A stretch of 64,000 nucleotides of DNA from Tannerellaceae bacterium. Lineage in GTDB: Bacteria > Bacteroidota > Bacteroidia > Bacteroidales > Tannerellaceae. Of this stretch, positions 55,976 to 64,000 are shown in pieces. The translations under genes and the position numbers were made by a program. The DNA lies in contig JAJQAZ010000016.1 in the NCBI GenBank assembly GCA_021203545.1, positions 1-64,000 of the forward strand. Direction: 5' to 3'. The notes under the pieces are model-generated. The model saw only the letters and a program-made list of their open reading frames with translations. It was not told the origin of the DNA and did no database searches. Numbering within the stretch: position 1 is the first letter of the stretch; each line of letters opens with the position of its first letter.

Positions 55976-57100
55976 GGAGTTATACTGCAGACTCATGTCC
56001 CAGTCTTTCCAGACTACTTCGTAACCTTGATTGGTTACAGCTTGCAGGACTTCGGCCGGGGAACGATCGTCATTGACGATAAATTGTTCTAACTCCGCTT
56101 TATAAACGGCATAGCCACCCGGGTCGGTTTTGGAGCCGGCACTCAGGGAAGTTACCACAAGGGTGGTCATATGGTCACGGAAATATTGGCTTTCGCGGGT
56201 GGAAAGGGCTATTTCGAGGTCGTGGTCGAAAATGCGAAAGGCAAAGATAAGCTGTGCCAGTTCTTTGTCGTGCATGATTACGTTGGGTTGGAAATGTTCG
56301 CCTTCGTGAGGACGCATACGGGGAAAAGAAACCGAATAACGGGTCTGCCAATAGCGTTTTTGGAGGTACCGCAGATGCAGCGCCATAAAGGTCGTATCGG
56401 TACGCCAGTCCTCGAGTCCAATCAATACACCGAGTCCCATTTTATGAATACCGGCTTTTCCCATGCGGTCGAACGTATCAAGCCGCCAGTCGAATTTAGA
56501 TTTCATTCCTTTGGGATGGTATATTTTATAGCGCTCTTTATGGTAGGTTTCCTGGTAACAGTACACGGCATTGAGCCCGGCATCAATCAACCGGGTATAC
56601 TCTTGTTGTTTCAAGGGTTGCACTTCTATGGAAATAGATGAAAAATCGTTTTTTACCAGCCGGATCGCGTTTTCGATATAGTCAACCCCGGCATCTCGGG
56701 GGTTTTCGCCGGTTACCAACAGGATATGTTTAAAACTACCAATACGGTGGATAGCCTCTATCTCCTGCCGGATCTGGTGGTCTGTCAGAATAATACGGTT
56801 TATATCATTCGCATGGTTAAACCCACAATATATGCAATGATTGATGCAGGAATTGGTCAGGTAAAGAGGTACATAAAATTGTACGGTTTTACCAAACCGT
56901 TGTTGGGTGTAACGCCGGCTTAGCTGTGCCATAGGCTCAAGATATCCTTGTGCGGCAGGCGAAACAAGTGCCATAAAATCGTGGATACCCGGACGGGTGG
57001 TATGCAATGCCTGCTCTACATCTGCATTTGTTTTGGAGTAAACCGCCTCCCGGATATCCTCCCATTTGTAATTATCTATATAATTTATAAAGTCGTTCAT
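55973..57100 (-). CDS. thiH: 2-Iminoacetate synthase ThiH
   Basis: ThiH is a radical-SAM enzyme that splits tyrosine to dehydroglycine and p-cresol for thiazole formation in anaerobes. The 375-residue length is normal. The cluster motif is CINHCIYCGF (CxxxCxxC, about residues 89-98). The radical-SAM barrel continues through HILLVTGENPRD and EVQPLKQQEYTRLIDAGLNAV. It is the last gene of the thi operon; use of ThiH rather than ThiO fits an anaerobe. Gap to thiG is 114 bases and contains repeats. Confidence 0.96.
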   Translation of the reverse strand: MNDFINYIDNYKWEDIREAVYSKTNADVEQALHTTRPGIHDFMALVSPAAQGYLEPMAQLSRRYTQQRFGKTVQFYVPLYLTNSCINHCIYCGFNHANDINRIILTDHQIRQEIEAIHRIGSFKHILLVTGENPRDAGVDYIENAIRLVKNDFSSISIEVQPLKQQEYTRLIDAGLNAVYCYQETYHKERYKIYHPKGMKSKFDWRLDTFDRMGKAGIHKMGLGVLIGLEDWRTDTTFMALHLRYLQKRYWQTRYSVSFPRMRPHEGEHFQPNVIMHDKELAQLIFAFRIFDHDLEIALSTRESQYFRDHMTTLVVTSLSAGSKTDPGGYAVYKAELEQFIVNDDRSPAEVLQAVTNQGYEVVWKDWDMSLQYNS

Positions 57101-57138
57101 TGTTTCATCTGTTTATTAAAATCCTTTTGTTGCTGTTT

Positions 57139-57234
57139 GGCACAGATTTAAATCTGCGCCAGCGATAAGCCAACGATAAATGAGAAAGCGAGACGCAGCT
57201 CTTTACCCCCCCCTTTAGGGGGTTGGGGGGTTGG
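57139..57234. repeat. Two palindromes between thiG and thiH
   Basis: GGCACAGATTTAAATCTGCGCC at 57139-57160 and the CCCCCTTTAGGGGG palindrome at 57206-57225. The second extends to 57234 and supplies the last codons (NPPTP) and stop of thiG. Confidence 0.8.
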
Positions 57235-58000
57235 CTTCTAAAAACGAAGTGAGGGGACTGCTGGCTTCTGCGATTTGGAGTTGGGTAGCCAGGCGGGCTT
57301 CGAAGGCCATACGGCCTGCTTCAGTAGCCAGGCTAAATGCTTTGGCCATGGCTACCGGATCGCCGGCTACGGCAATGGCCGTATTTACCAATACGGCATC
57401 GGCTCCCATTTCCATGGCTTCGGCTGCGTGCGAGGGTGCTCCTATACCGGCATCTACTACAACAGGGATAGTACTCTGTTCGATGATAATTTCTAACAGA
57501 TCACGGGTTTTCAACCCTTTGTTGGTACCAATCGGAGCTCCTAACGGCATAACGGTTGCCGCTCCGGCCTCTTCCAGTAATTTGCAAAGTACCGGATCGG
57601 CCTGAATATAAGGAAGTACCACAAATCCCAACTTAGCCAGTTCTTCCGTTGCCTTCAGGGTCTGGATAGGATCAGGAAGCAGGTAGCGGGGATCGGGATG
57701 TATCTCGAGTTTCAGCCAGTTCGTTTCGAAAGCTTCACGAGCCAGTTGGGCTGCAAATACCGCCTCTCTGGCATTCCGTACGCCGGAGGTATTAGGCAGT
57801 AACTGAATACCCGGCTTGCGGATATGGTGTAACATATCATCTTCGCCACCGGTAGGGTCAAGCCTTTTCATGGCTACTGTAACCATTCCGGTGCCGGAAG
57901 CGGTAATTGCCTCTTCCATTAAACTGTTGGAACTGAATTTGCCTGTTCCCAGAAAAAGCCGGGAGCTGAATGTTTGTCCGGCAATTACTAATTGTTTCAT
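57215..58000 (-). CDS. thiG: Thiazole synthase ThiG
   Basis: ThiG condenses 1-deoxy-xylulose-5-phosphate, dehydroglycine and ThiS thiocarboxylate into the thiazole phosphate. ATG 58000 gives 261 residues starting [21 protein letters not shown]; the longer frame upstream only overlaps thiE. The barrel shows [18 protein letters not shown] and the phosphate site [29 protein letters not shown]. It overlaps thiE by four bases. The C-terminal NPPTP and the stop come from a palindromic repeat. Confidence 0.96.
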   Translation of the reverse strand: MKQLVIAGQTFSSRLFLGTGKFSSNSLMEEAITASGTGMVTVAMKRLDPTGGEDDMLHHIRKPGIQLLPNTSGVRNAREAVFAAQLAREAFETNWLKLEIHPDPRYLLPDPIQTLKATEELAKLGFVVLPYIQADPVLCKLLEEAGAATVMPLGAPIGTNKGLKTRDLLEIIIEQSTIPVVVDAGIGAPSHAAEAMEMGADAVLVNTAIAVAGDPVAMAKAFSLATEAGRMAFEARLATQLQIAEASSPLTSFLEANPPTP

Positions 58001-58629
58001 ATGCTGTATTGTTTTATTTGTTCTATCAGATAACGTGTTTCGGCAACCGGGTCGGCTGCCTGTAGTATAGCGGATGATAGGGCTATGCCGTTGATGCCTG
58101 TTTGCATCAGAGCCGGTATCTCCGTACGGGTGATTCCTCCGATTGCCACTATAGGGAGGTTTATTCTGTTTTCCCGGCATTGGCTTACAATCTGTCGGTA
58201 ACCTTCCAGGCCAAGCACAGGACTTAAATTCTTTTTAGTGGTAGTGAACTGGAAAGGACCAAGTCCAATATAATCGGCTCCTTCTTCAGCCAGATGTATT
58301 ATATCTTCGAAGGTATTGGCTGTGCCGCCTATTTTATACATATTTCCCAATAGTTTACGGGCCTGCAAAGGTGCCATATCAGTTTTTCCCAGGTGTACTC
58401 CGGTTGCATGTAGTTGCAGGCATATCTCCGGATAATCGTCGATATAAAGTTGCGCGCCATACGCATCGCACAGCTCTTTTATGATTTTTCCCACACGCAG
58501 TATTTCGTCCGGTGCCGATTCTTTCATCCGTAATTGTATCTGCCGGCAGCCTCCTTCCAGGGCGATACGGGCAGAGGATAGCGTATCGTACTTTTCTGTT
58601 GCATGGGTGATAAACAGGATTCCATTCAT
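57997..58629 (-). CDS. thiE: Thiamine-phosphate synthase ThiE
   Basis: ThiE joins hydroxymethylpyrimidine pyrophosphate and thiazole phosphate into thiamine monophosphate. The 210-residue protein has [10 protein letters not shown] near residue 35, [25 protein letters not shown] (Asp and Gly phosphate/metal contacts), GTANTFEDI, and [14 protein letters not shown], all typical. It overlaps both neighbours by four bases, so the three are translationally coupled. It is the canonical ThiE of the pair. Confidence 0.94.
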   Translation of the reverse strand: MNGILFITHATEKYDTLSSARIALEGGCRQIQLRMKESAPDEILRVGKIIKELCDAYGAQLYIDDYPEICLQLHATGVHLGKTDMAPLQARKLLGNMYKIGGTANTFEDIIHLAEEGADYIGLGPFQFTTTKKNLSPVLGLEGYRQIVSQCRENRINLPIVAIGGITRTEIPALMQTGINGIALSSAILQAADPVAETRYLIEQIKQYSI

Positions 58630-59360
58630 AAGATGTCACATATGGTTTGTAGTTCTTTGTATCTTTTTAGCAGTCCACGGATATCGCCGGTTGTTGCATA
58701 ATCGCCCCAGATATTTCCTATCAGGGCAACGCCTCCGAATCGCCACGCTGCCACCTGTTCCAGGTTGTCTTTTCCGATTCCGCCCAGTGCTATTACTTTT
58801 GGATTTATTATTCCCCGGGCTGCCGCACTGATTAGTTGTTTTTCCGGAAAGGCTGCGTTATATCCCTGTTTGGATACACTGTTGAATATGGGGCTAAGAA
58901 ATAGGTATTCATATCCCCCGGAAACCATACGTTGTTCCCGGACTTGATCCGGGACCGCTGAGGAGCAGGCCATATGTGTAGTTAAATTCATAGAAACAGC
59001 CGGTTTTTTTGCGATCCCCGCTTTCGCGTGGAACAAATTCGTTCGGTTTGTTTTATCTTCTAATTCCTCTACTGTGTGGCAGGAACAACTAATGATCAAC
59101 TCTTTATCCGCAGGAGGATGTGGATTGCGGCTATTGAGGTGAATCCGTTTGATGCCTCCGCCGGCCAGGGAGAAATGGTCGTGCAATACGATACGGTGAT
59201 GATATACTGGCGGAATAGCGGCAAGATAAGCAGCCATTTCGGTTTGTTGCATAGCCGGTTTGCGCAGATGCAACAGTTGCAGCCCGGCATCGAACAATGC
59301 CCGGCAGGCAATGGCTTCGTCCGGAACGGCTTGTTCCTGTGTGATAAGAATCAGACGCAT
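58626..59360 (-). CDS. Second ThiE/TenI-like protein with an in-frame palindromic element
   Basis: A ThiE/TenI-superfamily protein of 244 residues, longer than the about 205 expected. It starts LILITQEQAVPDEA and ends with the phosphate-site GGIGKDN and FGGVALIGN. Between SCSCHTVEELE and YEYLFLSPIFNSVSKQGYNA it carries about 45 extra residues (103-148) encoded by DNA (58930-59037) matching the family B palindromic element. The element keeps the frame open. Members of this branch act as thiazole tautomerase (TenI) or second ThiE. Whether the insertion is tolerated is the open question. Confidence 0.85.
   Translation of the reverse strand: MRLILITQEQAVPDEAIACRALFDAGLQLLHLRKPAMQQTEMAAYLAAIPPVYHHRIVLHDHFSLAGGGIKRIHLNSRNPHPPADKELIISCSCHTVEELEDKTNRTNLFHAKAGIAKKPAVSMNLTTHMACSSAVPDQVREQRMVSGGYEYLFLSPIFNSVSKQGYNAAFPEKQLISAAARGIINPKVIALGGIGKDNLEQVAAWRFGGVALIGNIWGDYATTGDIRGLLKRYKELQTICDIL
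58930..59037. repeat. Family B palindromic element inside the thiE paralogue
   Basis: Arms GTTCCCGGACTTGATCCGGG (58933 onward) and CCCCGCTTTCGCGTGGAAC (to 59034) are imperfect inverted copies, and AAACAGCCGGTTTTTTTGCG beside the right arm matches the complement of the centre of the intact intergenic copy at 30482-30597. It is inside the coding sequence on the minus strand and adds no stop or frameshift. Confidence 0.85.
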
Positions 59361-59363
59361 GCT

Positions 59364-59564
59364 TTACCCTCCGGATACCGCATGAATGAGCATTAAATCC
59401 TGTCCGCCGGCCAGGATTGTACTCTCCCACTGTGTTTTCGGGATCACCTGGTAATTGACCGCCACGGCAACCCCTTCTTTTTTGATTTCCAGTTTTCCCA
59501 GAAAAGCGAGTAATGAAGTTCCTTCCTCCACCTCATAAGGTGTATCATTCAGTTTGATTATCAT
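59364..59564 (-). CDS. thiS: Sulfur carrier protein ThiS
   Basis: ThiS carries sulfur as a C-terminal thiocarboxylate for ThiG. ATG 59564 gives a 66-residue ubiquitin-like protein (IIKLNDTPYEVEEGTSLLAF, ending AVSGG) with the required Gly-Gly tail. The longer start at 59597 lies in the riboswitch leader and is rejected. It is the first gene after the TPP riboswitch. It ends three bases before the second ThiE gene. Confidence 0.93.
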   Translation of the reverse strand: MIIKLNDTPYEVEEGTSLLAFLGKLEIKKEGVAVAVNYQVIPKTQWESTILAGGQDLMLIHAVSGG

Positions 59565-59600
59565 AGCTGAATCATTTTTAAAAGTTGTATATAACAAAAT

Positions 59601-59717
59601 ACAATCAGGGGAGGTTCCTTACGGAAAAATGAGGTAAGTTACATCATCCCTACGTCGGCATAATCCGCATCAGGTAGTAAGGGTATAATCTCAGCCGCGA
59701 ACGGCACCCCTTGATTG
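59601..59717 (-). promoter_or_regulatory. TPP riboswitch with alternative pairing partner
   Basis: On the minus strand the THI-box core is clear: GGGGTGCC, then GGCTGAGA, ACCC, ACCTGATGCGGATTATGCC and GACGTAGGGATGAT (aptamer about 59638-59717). Positions 59602-59611 read CCCCTGATTG on the minus strand and can pair with CAATCAAGGGG at the aptamer's 5' side (59707-59717) with a one-base bulge. The aptamer and this long-range pairing exclude each other, giving a switch. Binding of TPP should reduce thiS-thiH expression. Confidence 0.9.
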
Positions 59718-59723
59718 TCAGGA

Positions 59724-59731
59724 CAAAGATA
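59724..59731 (-). promoter_or_regulatory. Thiamine operon promoter (-7 box TATCTTTG)
   Basis: A perfect TAnnTTTG box on the minus strand, seven bases ahead of the aptamer, so transcription would start right at the riboswitch. It lies 30 bases beyond the stop of the TonB-linked receptor gene. Confidence 0.7.
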
Positions 59732-59760
59732 GGGAAAAAGAATAACCGCCAAATTAATTT

Positions 59761-62274
59761 TCAGAACCTGTAGCGGGCAGAAACGAGGAATTCGCGCGGA
59801 CGGATACCCAGGCTGGAAGTGTAGGACTGATGATCGCTGTATTGAGTATAACTGTACTCTTTTTTATTAAACAGGTTGGTTGCTCTTGCTTCGAACAGCC
59901 AGCCGCCTGTATTCCAACGCAGGGTTACATCGGCAAAAACGGCATTCACAGCCTAGCCTTTTGTGAGTTGGTTATAATAATGGTCGCCGGAAAGAAGAAG
60001 GGTTACAGGGAATAGTTCGTAACTTACCGTAACACGCTGTACGATATTCCAGAGAGGATCGAGGCTGGATGTACCAACCCCGGAACGTACCTGTGTACCT
60101 GTTCCTGCATACTGAATATCCCAGGCTTTGGCAGGAGCCCAGTTTATTTTAGGCTCGATGCGCATATAGTCATGTGTATAAGCAAGATATTCTCCTTCCA
60201 TAATTCCCACTCCCTTGCTGCGGCCGGACTGGAATCCGAGAGAGGTAGTGAGCCGCCAGTCATAGAATCCTTTGGATAGGGTTGCATTCAGGGAATAAGT
60301 TTCGGAGGAGTTATTCTTTTTCCGGTAAACCGTCCAAAGTATATCGTGTTCTATGTATTGTTCACGGATCTGATTATGTGCTGTACGGGTATACACCGGA
60401 TTGAGAGTAAAAAAGAGTTCTTTGATTGTATTTTTGTATTCTATCCGGAAACTGTACAATTGCCGGCGGTCTACAGGGATACCTGCTTCATAAAAGCGGA
60501 TATGCCGGTAATCGGTATAGTAAGGGTGGTTATAGAAGTGAGTGATATCTCCATAGGTTTCATTATAATCGCCATATAATTGAAACTGCCAGCGGTAATT
60601 ATATTTATACCGGATCGAGAAGGAGGGATTCAAAAAGAAACGGCTCAATCCTCCCTCTTTGTAGCTTCTCCACTCCACAGGCATGCGGGCCGTAATGAGT
60701 AGTTTGCCTTTATTGAGTTGGTGTTGCGGGGTGGCGTAAAATCCATATCCGTTTTTCAATCCGTTTACTTCGCCCATAACACCTGCTGTATACTGGCGGC
60801 TACAGGTATGTTGCTTGCGGATAAAGGAAACAGAGTTGTTGGTGTAAAACGAATTTAAGTGGATCGTCTGGTTCTCCTCCTCTGTCCTGAATGAAGAAGG
60901 CAGGTGCAAATAGTGTATCTGCGAACGGTATTCGATGTTATAGTTTCCTCCCGGATGAATGGAGTGAAAATTATTCCCTACTTGTAGTTCCCGGCTTTTA
61001 ATCTGTTGGTTGACCGGTATTGTATTATAAATGCTGCTCCGGCTGCGGTTCCGGCTTCCGGAAAGATCAAAGCGGTTTACTAAATATCTGTCCGGTGTAT
61101 TATTTTCCAGATTCAGCCCCAGTTCCGCTTTATCCCTACGCTGATGAAGGGTCTGTTTTTCGTAGACAGAGAAAGTATCTGCCGTAGCATAATAGTGGGT
61201 TTCTTCTTCCCGCTCCTGCTCACGGATATCGCGCATATAGTTTGCATTGACCCGCAACCGGGTTTCTTCTTTTATCCGGTAAAGGCGGTTGGCCGAGAAG
61301 GTATGTACATTATTAAACAGCCAGCGGTTTTCTTTGAGTCCCGAAGCAACCGGCGAAGGTTGCGGAATCAGGGGATAAAGATTGTGTATAGCATGGTTCG
61401 AAGGATGGGTTTGCAGGATATCCTGTTCGATCGCGGCATCATAGCCGGTATTGTTACTCTTATAAATGTAGGTCGACTGGCTACCCCGGGCTATCTGTAT
61501 AGCGTTGTCGTCTGTTTCCCACATGAAAGGGGATAGTCCGGCCCCACCTTTTAAAGTAAACATCCACCGGCCCCGGAATTCGGGTTTAAGTTTCAGATTC
61601 AGCGCGATGTCTTCGGTGTTTATTTTATTGGTGAGTATCCGGATGGGCTGGTGGTTTTCAAGAACCTGTACCGTTTCGACCGATTCGGCCCGCAGATTAT
61701 CCGTCATCTGCCTGTAGCGGCCTCCCATTAAGTCGAGACCTTCTACATAAAAATTGCTGATTGCTTTTCCATTGTAGGTAATACGCCCTGCCTCGTTGAT
61801 ATCCACACCGGGCATTTTACTGATCACATCTTTAATAGAATGGTCCTGTGCCGAAAGAAACCCGTCTACCCTGTAGTTAATGGTATCTCCTCTGCCCCAT
61901 ACCCTGCCGGGACGTATTTCTACTTCTTTGAGATCAAAATACCGGGTTTCCATTTCAATACGCAACACCTGCCCGGGTACTGCTCTTACCTGTGTCTTTT
62001 CATAGCCCAGCAAGGCAACCTGTACCACCAGCGAATCCGTATAATTTCCGGGCTGCAGAGAAAATTCTCCTTCGGGGCCGGTCAGCGTATAGGTAACCGG
62101 TTTACCGGATTCGCCATGCAACAGTTGTATGGTCGCGTAGGATACCGGCTCACGGGTTCCCGCGTCAACTACTTCACCGGCAATAACCTGTTGTGCATAC
62201 AGGATACCGGAAGGATACAGAGACAGAGCTATTATGCCTGCCAACAGCCTGGAAATTATACGGATGGTTTTCAT
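59761..62274 (-). pseudogene. TonB-linked outer-membrane receptor, interrupted by an in-frame TAG
   Basis: One frame of 838 codons with a single TAG at 59953-59955. The N-terminus has a signal peptide (MKTIRIISRLLAGIIALSLY), a carboxypeptidase-like domain (VIAGEVVDAGTREPVSYATI) and plug (DVISKMPGVDINEAGRITY, FYVEGLDLMGGRY); the rest is a long barrel. After the stop the frame continues ADVTLRWNTGGWLFEARATN and ends LVSARYRF, a proper barrel C-terminus. A single base change accounts for the stop. The gene overlaps a GLPGLI gene by four bases, a frequent pairing. Confidence 0.85.
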
Positions 62275-63137
62275 TTTTCGTTCAGTTCTATAGGGTTATA
62301 AGGTACTTGTTTAGGGCGTACATTCTCGCCACTATCACTTTTGATACTTAATTTTACATGAGGGGCATTCTGCGCAATGTATCCTACCGGATCAGCCATA
62401 AACCGTTCGTATATTTTATCGTACTCTTTACGGGATACAGGTTCGCAATGGGTATCGCCAAACAGGATGGGATTTTCGGTACGGGATAGCTGAATCCCTG
62501 TACAGATAAAGGCATATTCTCCTTTTGTGTCTTCTGCTTTGAGAATAAACCCGGGCAACCCATGCAATTTCCAGGGGCCTTCACTACGGGGTATCTCGTC
62601 CGTGTACCAGGCTACATATTCACGTCCTTTAAAATAGGTGATGGCTTTCCGGCAGGGATAAGAAAGAATAGTCAGAGTATCGTTTGTGATTTCCCATACC
62701 GGTACATCGTGTTTCTCTTCACACTTTATTTTAGTGATCGATATTTCATCGATTGTTGTTACTTTTCCTTCGGGATAGTTTTTATATATTTCGTAATTGA
62801 GTTTGCCCATATTTTGGTTCATATGTTCTATGATTACCTCCTGGGGGGCACCGGCCGCTTTATCGGCTTCCAGGATAGAGTCCGACCGGAATTTGGCATA
62901 ACTGTAAAACTGCGAACTTTTCTCGCCTACTTTGAGCATCATGGTTTCAGTTTCCCGTTTATCCGGTTTGGATGTATCACTTACCCATTCCATTTCGTAC
63001 TGTACTGTAAATTGAGTACGGTCTACTGCTTTTTTATTTAATACGGCACTTGCATCAAAAATGCGTATATTCATCTGGGCAATACTCGGAAAACAGAGTG
63101 TGTATAACACAACAGATAAAAAACAGATCTTTTTCAT
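62271..63137 (-). CDS. GLPGLI-family exported protein
   Basis: A 288-residue protein with signal peptide (KKICFLSVVLYTLCFPSIAQ). The diagnostic WKLHGLPGFILKAEDTKGEY is near residues 195-215, preceded by CRKAITYFKGREYVAWYTDE. GLPGLI proteins are Bacteroidota-specific, of unknown function, and commonly lie beside TonB-linked receptors as here; a role in assembling or serving the receptor is inferred. Confidence 0.92.
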   Translation of the reverse strand: MKKICFLSVVLYTLCFPSIAQMNIRIFDASAVLNKKAVDRTQFTVQYEMEWVSDTSKPDKRETETMMLKVGEKSSQFYSYAKFRSDSILEADKAAGAPQEVIIEHMNQNMGKLNYEIYKNYPEGKVTTIDEISITKIKCEEKHDVPVWEITNDTLTILSYPCRKAITYFKGREYVAWYTDEIPRSEGPWKLHGLPGFILKAEDTKGEYAFICTGIQLSRTENPILFGDTHCEPVSRKEYDKIYERFMADPVGYIAQNAPHVKLSIKSDSGENVRPKQVPYNPIELNEK

Positions 63138-63270
63138 AACATGATAAATTTGAATGATTATGCAGCAAAAGTACAGAGAGGCGGCGGTCCGGAATCCAAA
63201 AAAATATTACTGAAATATTACGCGCGGAATAAAAGTTGTTCTTTCGAAACGAATGCATTCGGTAGGGTAT

Positions 63271-63278
63271 TATCTTTG
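63271..63278 (+). promoter_or_regulatory. Probable -7 box (TATCTTTG) for the histidine kinase gene
   Basis: A perfect TAnnTTTG box lies 20 bases ahead of the ATG at 63298. The divergent GLPGLI gene starts 134 bases away. Confidence 0.55.
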
Positions 63279-63297
63279 CTGAAAAAGAGAGGTACCT

Positions 63298-64000
63298 ATG
63301 GAAAAGCGTATTAAAACCGTATGGATATTATCGATTATTACGGCATTTACAGTAATCGGGATTCAGGGGTATTGGTTATTGAGCCAATACCGGTATGCGA
63401 TTGAATCGTCGGCAGAAGACCTGTTTCACCGGATCATAGAATTGTGTGAAGAGGAATCTACAGGACGGCAGCCGGACGACTCTGCTACAACAATTATGGT
63501 TCAGAAAAATTATTCATACGATCCGCAGAATCCGGTCGTCAATCCGATGCAAATAGAATTGAATTTGGATAAACTACCCGGAACCGCTTCGATAGATACG
63601 ATATTTCTGGATACAAATATGCCGGAAAAGGTGGTCTACGAAAATGCGTTAAAGCTTGTTGCCAATATGACGAACCCCTTTGTTGCAGACAGTCTGGCCG
63701 TATATATCGCGCAATCCATTCCCAACAGTCCGGTAAAAATTGACCTGGTTACTGTAGATCCGGAAGAAGAGAAAGAATCTATTGTCTGGGAAGCTGCCTG
63801 GCAAATAAAAGGTTCGTTACTGCATCCGGAAATGGTAATATATTATCCTTATAATATCCTGCACAGGAAAGCCCTGTATATTACGGTACCGGTTCTTCTC
63901 CCGGCTATCCTGCAAAAAATGGCCATTCAGTTTTTTACCGTATGCCTGATGCTGGTTATTTTCTCGGCCTGCCTGCTTTACCAGATTAAAACGATTTTGA
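63298..64000 (+). CDS. Sensor histidine kinase, N-terminal part (cut by window end)
   Basis: The frame is open from ATG 63298 to the window edge (over 230 residues). It has a first membrane helix (TVWILSIITAFTVIGIQGYW), a periplasmic domain of about 170 residues, and a second helix near the end (FFTVCLMLVIFSACLLYQIK). This layout is typical of Bacteroidota sensor kinases; the kinase domains would lie beyond the window. The call rests on topology and context, not on visible catalytic motifs. Confidence 0.65.
   Translation, partial: MEKRIKTVWILSIITAFTVIGIQGYWLLSQYRYAIESSAEDLFHRIIELCEEESTGRQPDDSATTIMVQKNYSYDPQNPVVNPMQIELNLDKLPGTASIDTIFLDTNMPEKVVYENALKLVANMTNPFVADSLAVYIAQSIPNSPVKIDLVTVDPEEEKESIVWEAAWQIKGSLLHPEMVIYYPYNILHRKALYITVPVLLPAILQKMAIQFFTVCLMLVIFSACLLYQIKTIL

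Noticed and set aside
58001-58180. Longer ThiG N-terminus
   Set aside because: The extension overlaps the thiE coding sequence in another frame and lacks ThiG character; ATG 58000 starts the conserved domain.

Overview
The window is chromosomal DNA of an anaerobic Bacteroidota, order Bacteroidales. The signs are a SusC/SusD polysaccharide locus with its own ECF sigma factor and anti-sigma factor, the parA-parB-DUF5683-LysM transglycosylase-relA block, DUF4783 next to nadC, BACON, GLPGLI and DUF4251 proteins, NfnAB, and many -7 boxes of the TAnnTTTG type. The genus cannot be fixed from the sequence alone; a relative of Parabacteroides or the Dysgonomonadaceae would fit. No rRNA, tRNA, CRISPR array, phage or intact insertion sequence was seen.

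Layout. 1-11 kb: housekeeping genes (rlmH, DUF4783-nadC, a nitronate monooxygenase-like flavoprotein, pstS, parA, parB-DUF5683-transglycosylase-relA). 11-16 kb: a cation/calcium exchanger, a DUF3127 protein, an alpha/beta hydrolase lacking its nucleophile, a broken metallo-beta-lactamase-fold gene, and a hemerythrin gene paired with a LuxR-type regulator. 16.3-24 kb: the leucine operon (leader peptide and attenuator, leuA, leuC, leuD, a second LeuA/CimA-like synthase, mgsA, leuB). 24-30.5 kb: a TPR protein, MscS channel, peroxiredoxin, MalY/PatB-type C-S lyase and an AspT/YidE-type transporter. 30.6-39.1 kb: a polysaccharide utilisation locus (GH105, SusD, SusC with STN domain, FecR, ECF sigma). 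39.7-49.4 kb: two secreted lipoproteins, NfnAB, a GroES-like protein, a DUF4251 lipoprotein and an MFS-FecCD permease-ABC ATPase operon. 50-55.4 kb: broken outer-membrane protein genes around a SagB-type oxidoreductase and a ThiF/MoeB E1-like gene. 56-59.7 kb: a thiamine operon (thiS, two thiE paralogues, thiG, thiH) behind a TPP riboswitch. 59.8-64 kb: a TonB-linked receptor, a GLPGLI protein and the start of a sensor histidine kinase that runs off the window.

Two themes go beyond routine annotation. First, intergenic space is packed with several families of palindromic elements. They usually begin within about 30 bases of a stop codon, they are nested inside one another at three places, they fill three spacers of the leucine operon, and one copy lies in frame inside a thiE paralogue. 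Second, ten reading frames are broken by a one-base change in a homopolymer run and two more by a single in-frame stop. Most of these are probably sequencing or assembly errors, but the G8 tracts in two outer-membrane protein genes could also be phase-variable.

The clearest regulatory finds are a compact Leu/Ile leader-peptide attenuator ahead of leuA and a TPP riboswitch ahead of thiS with a visible alternative pairing partner.
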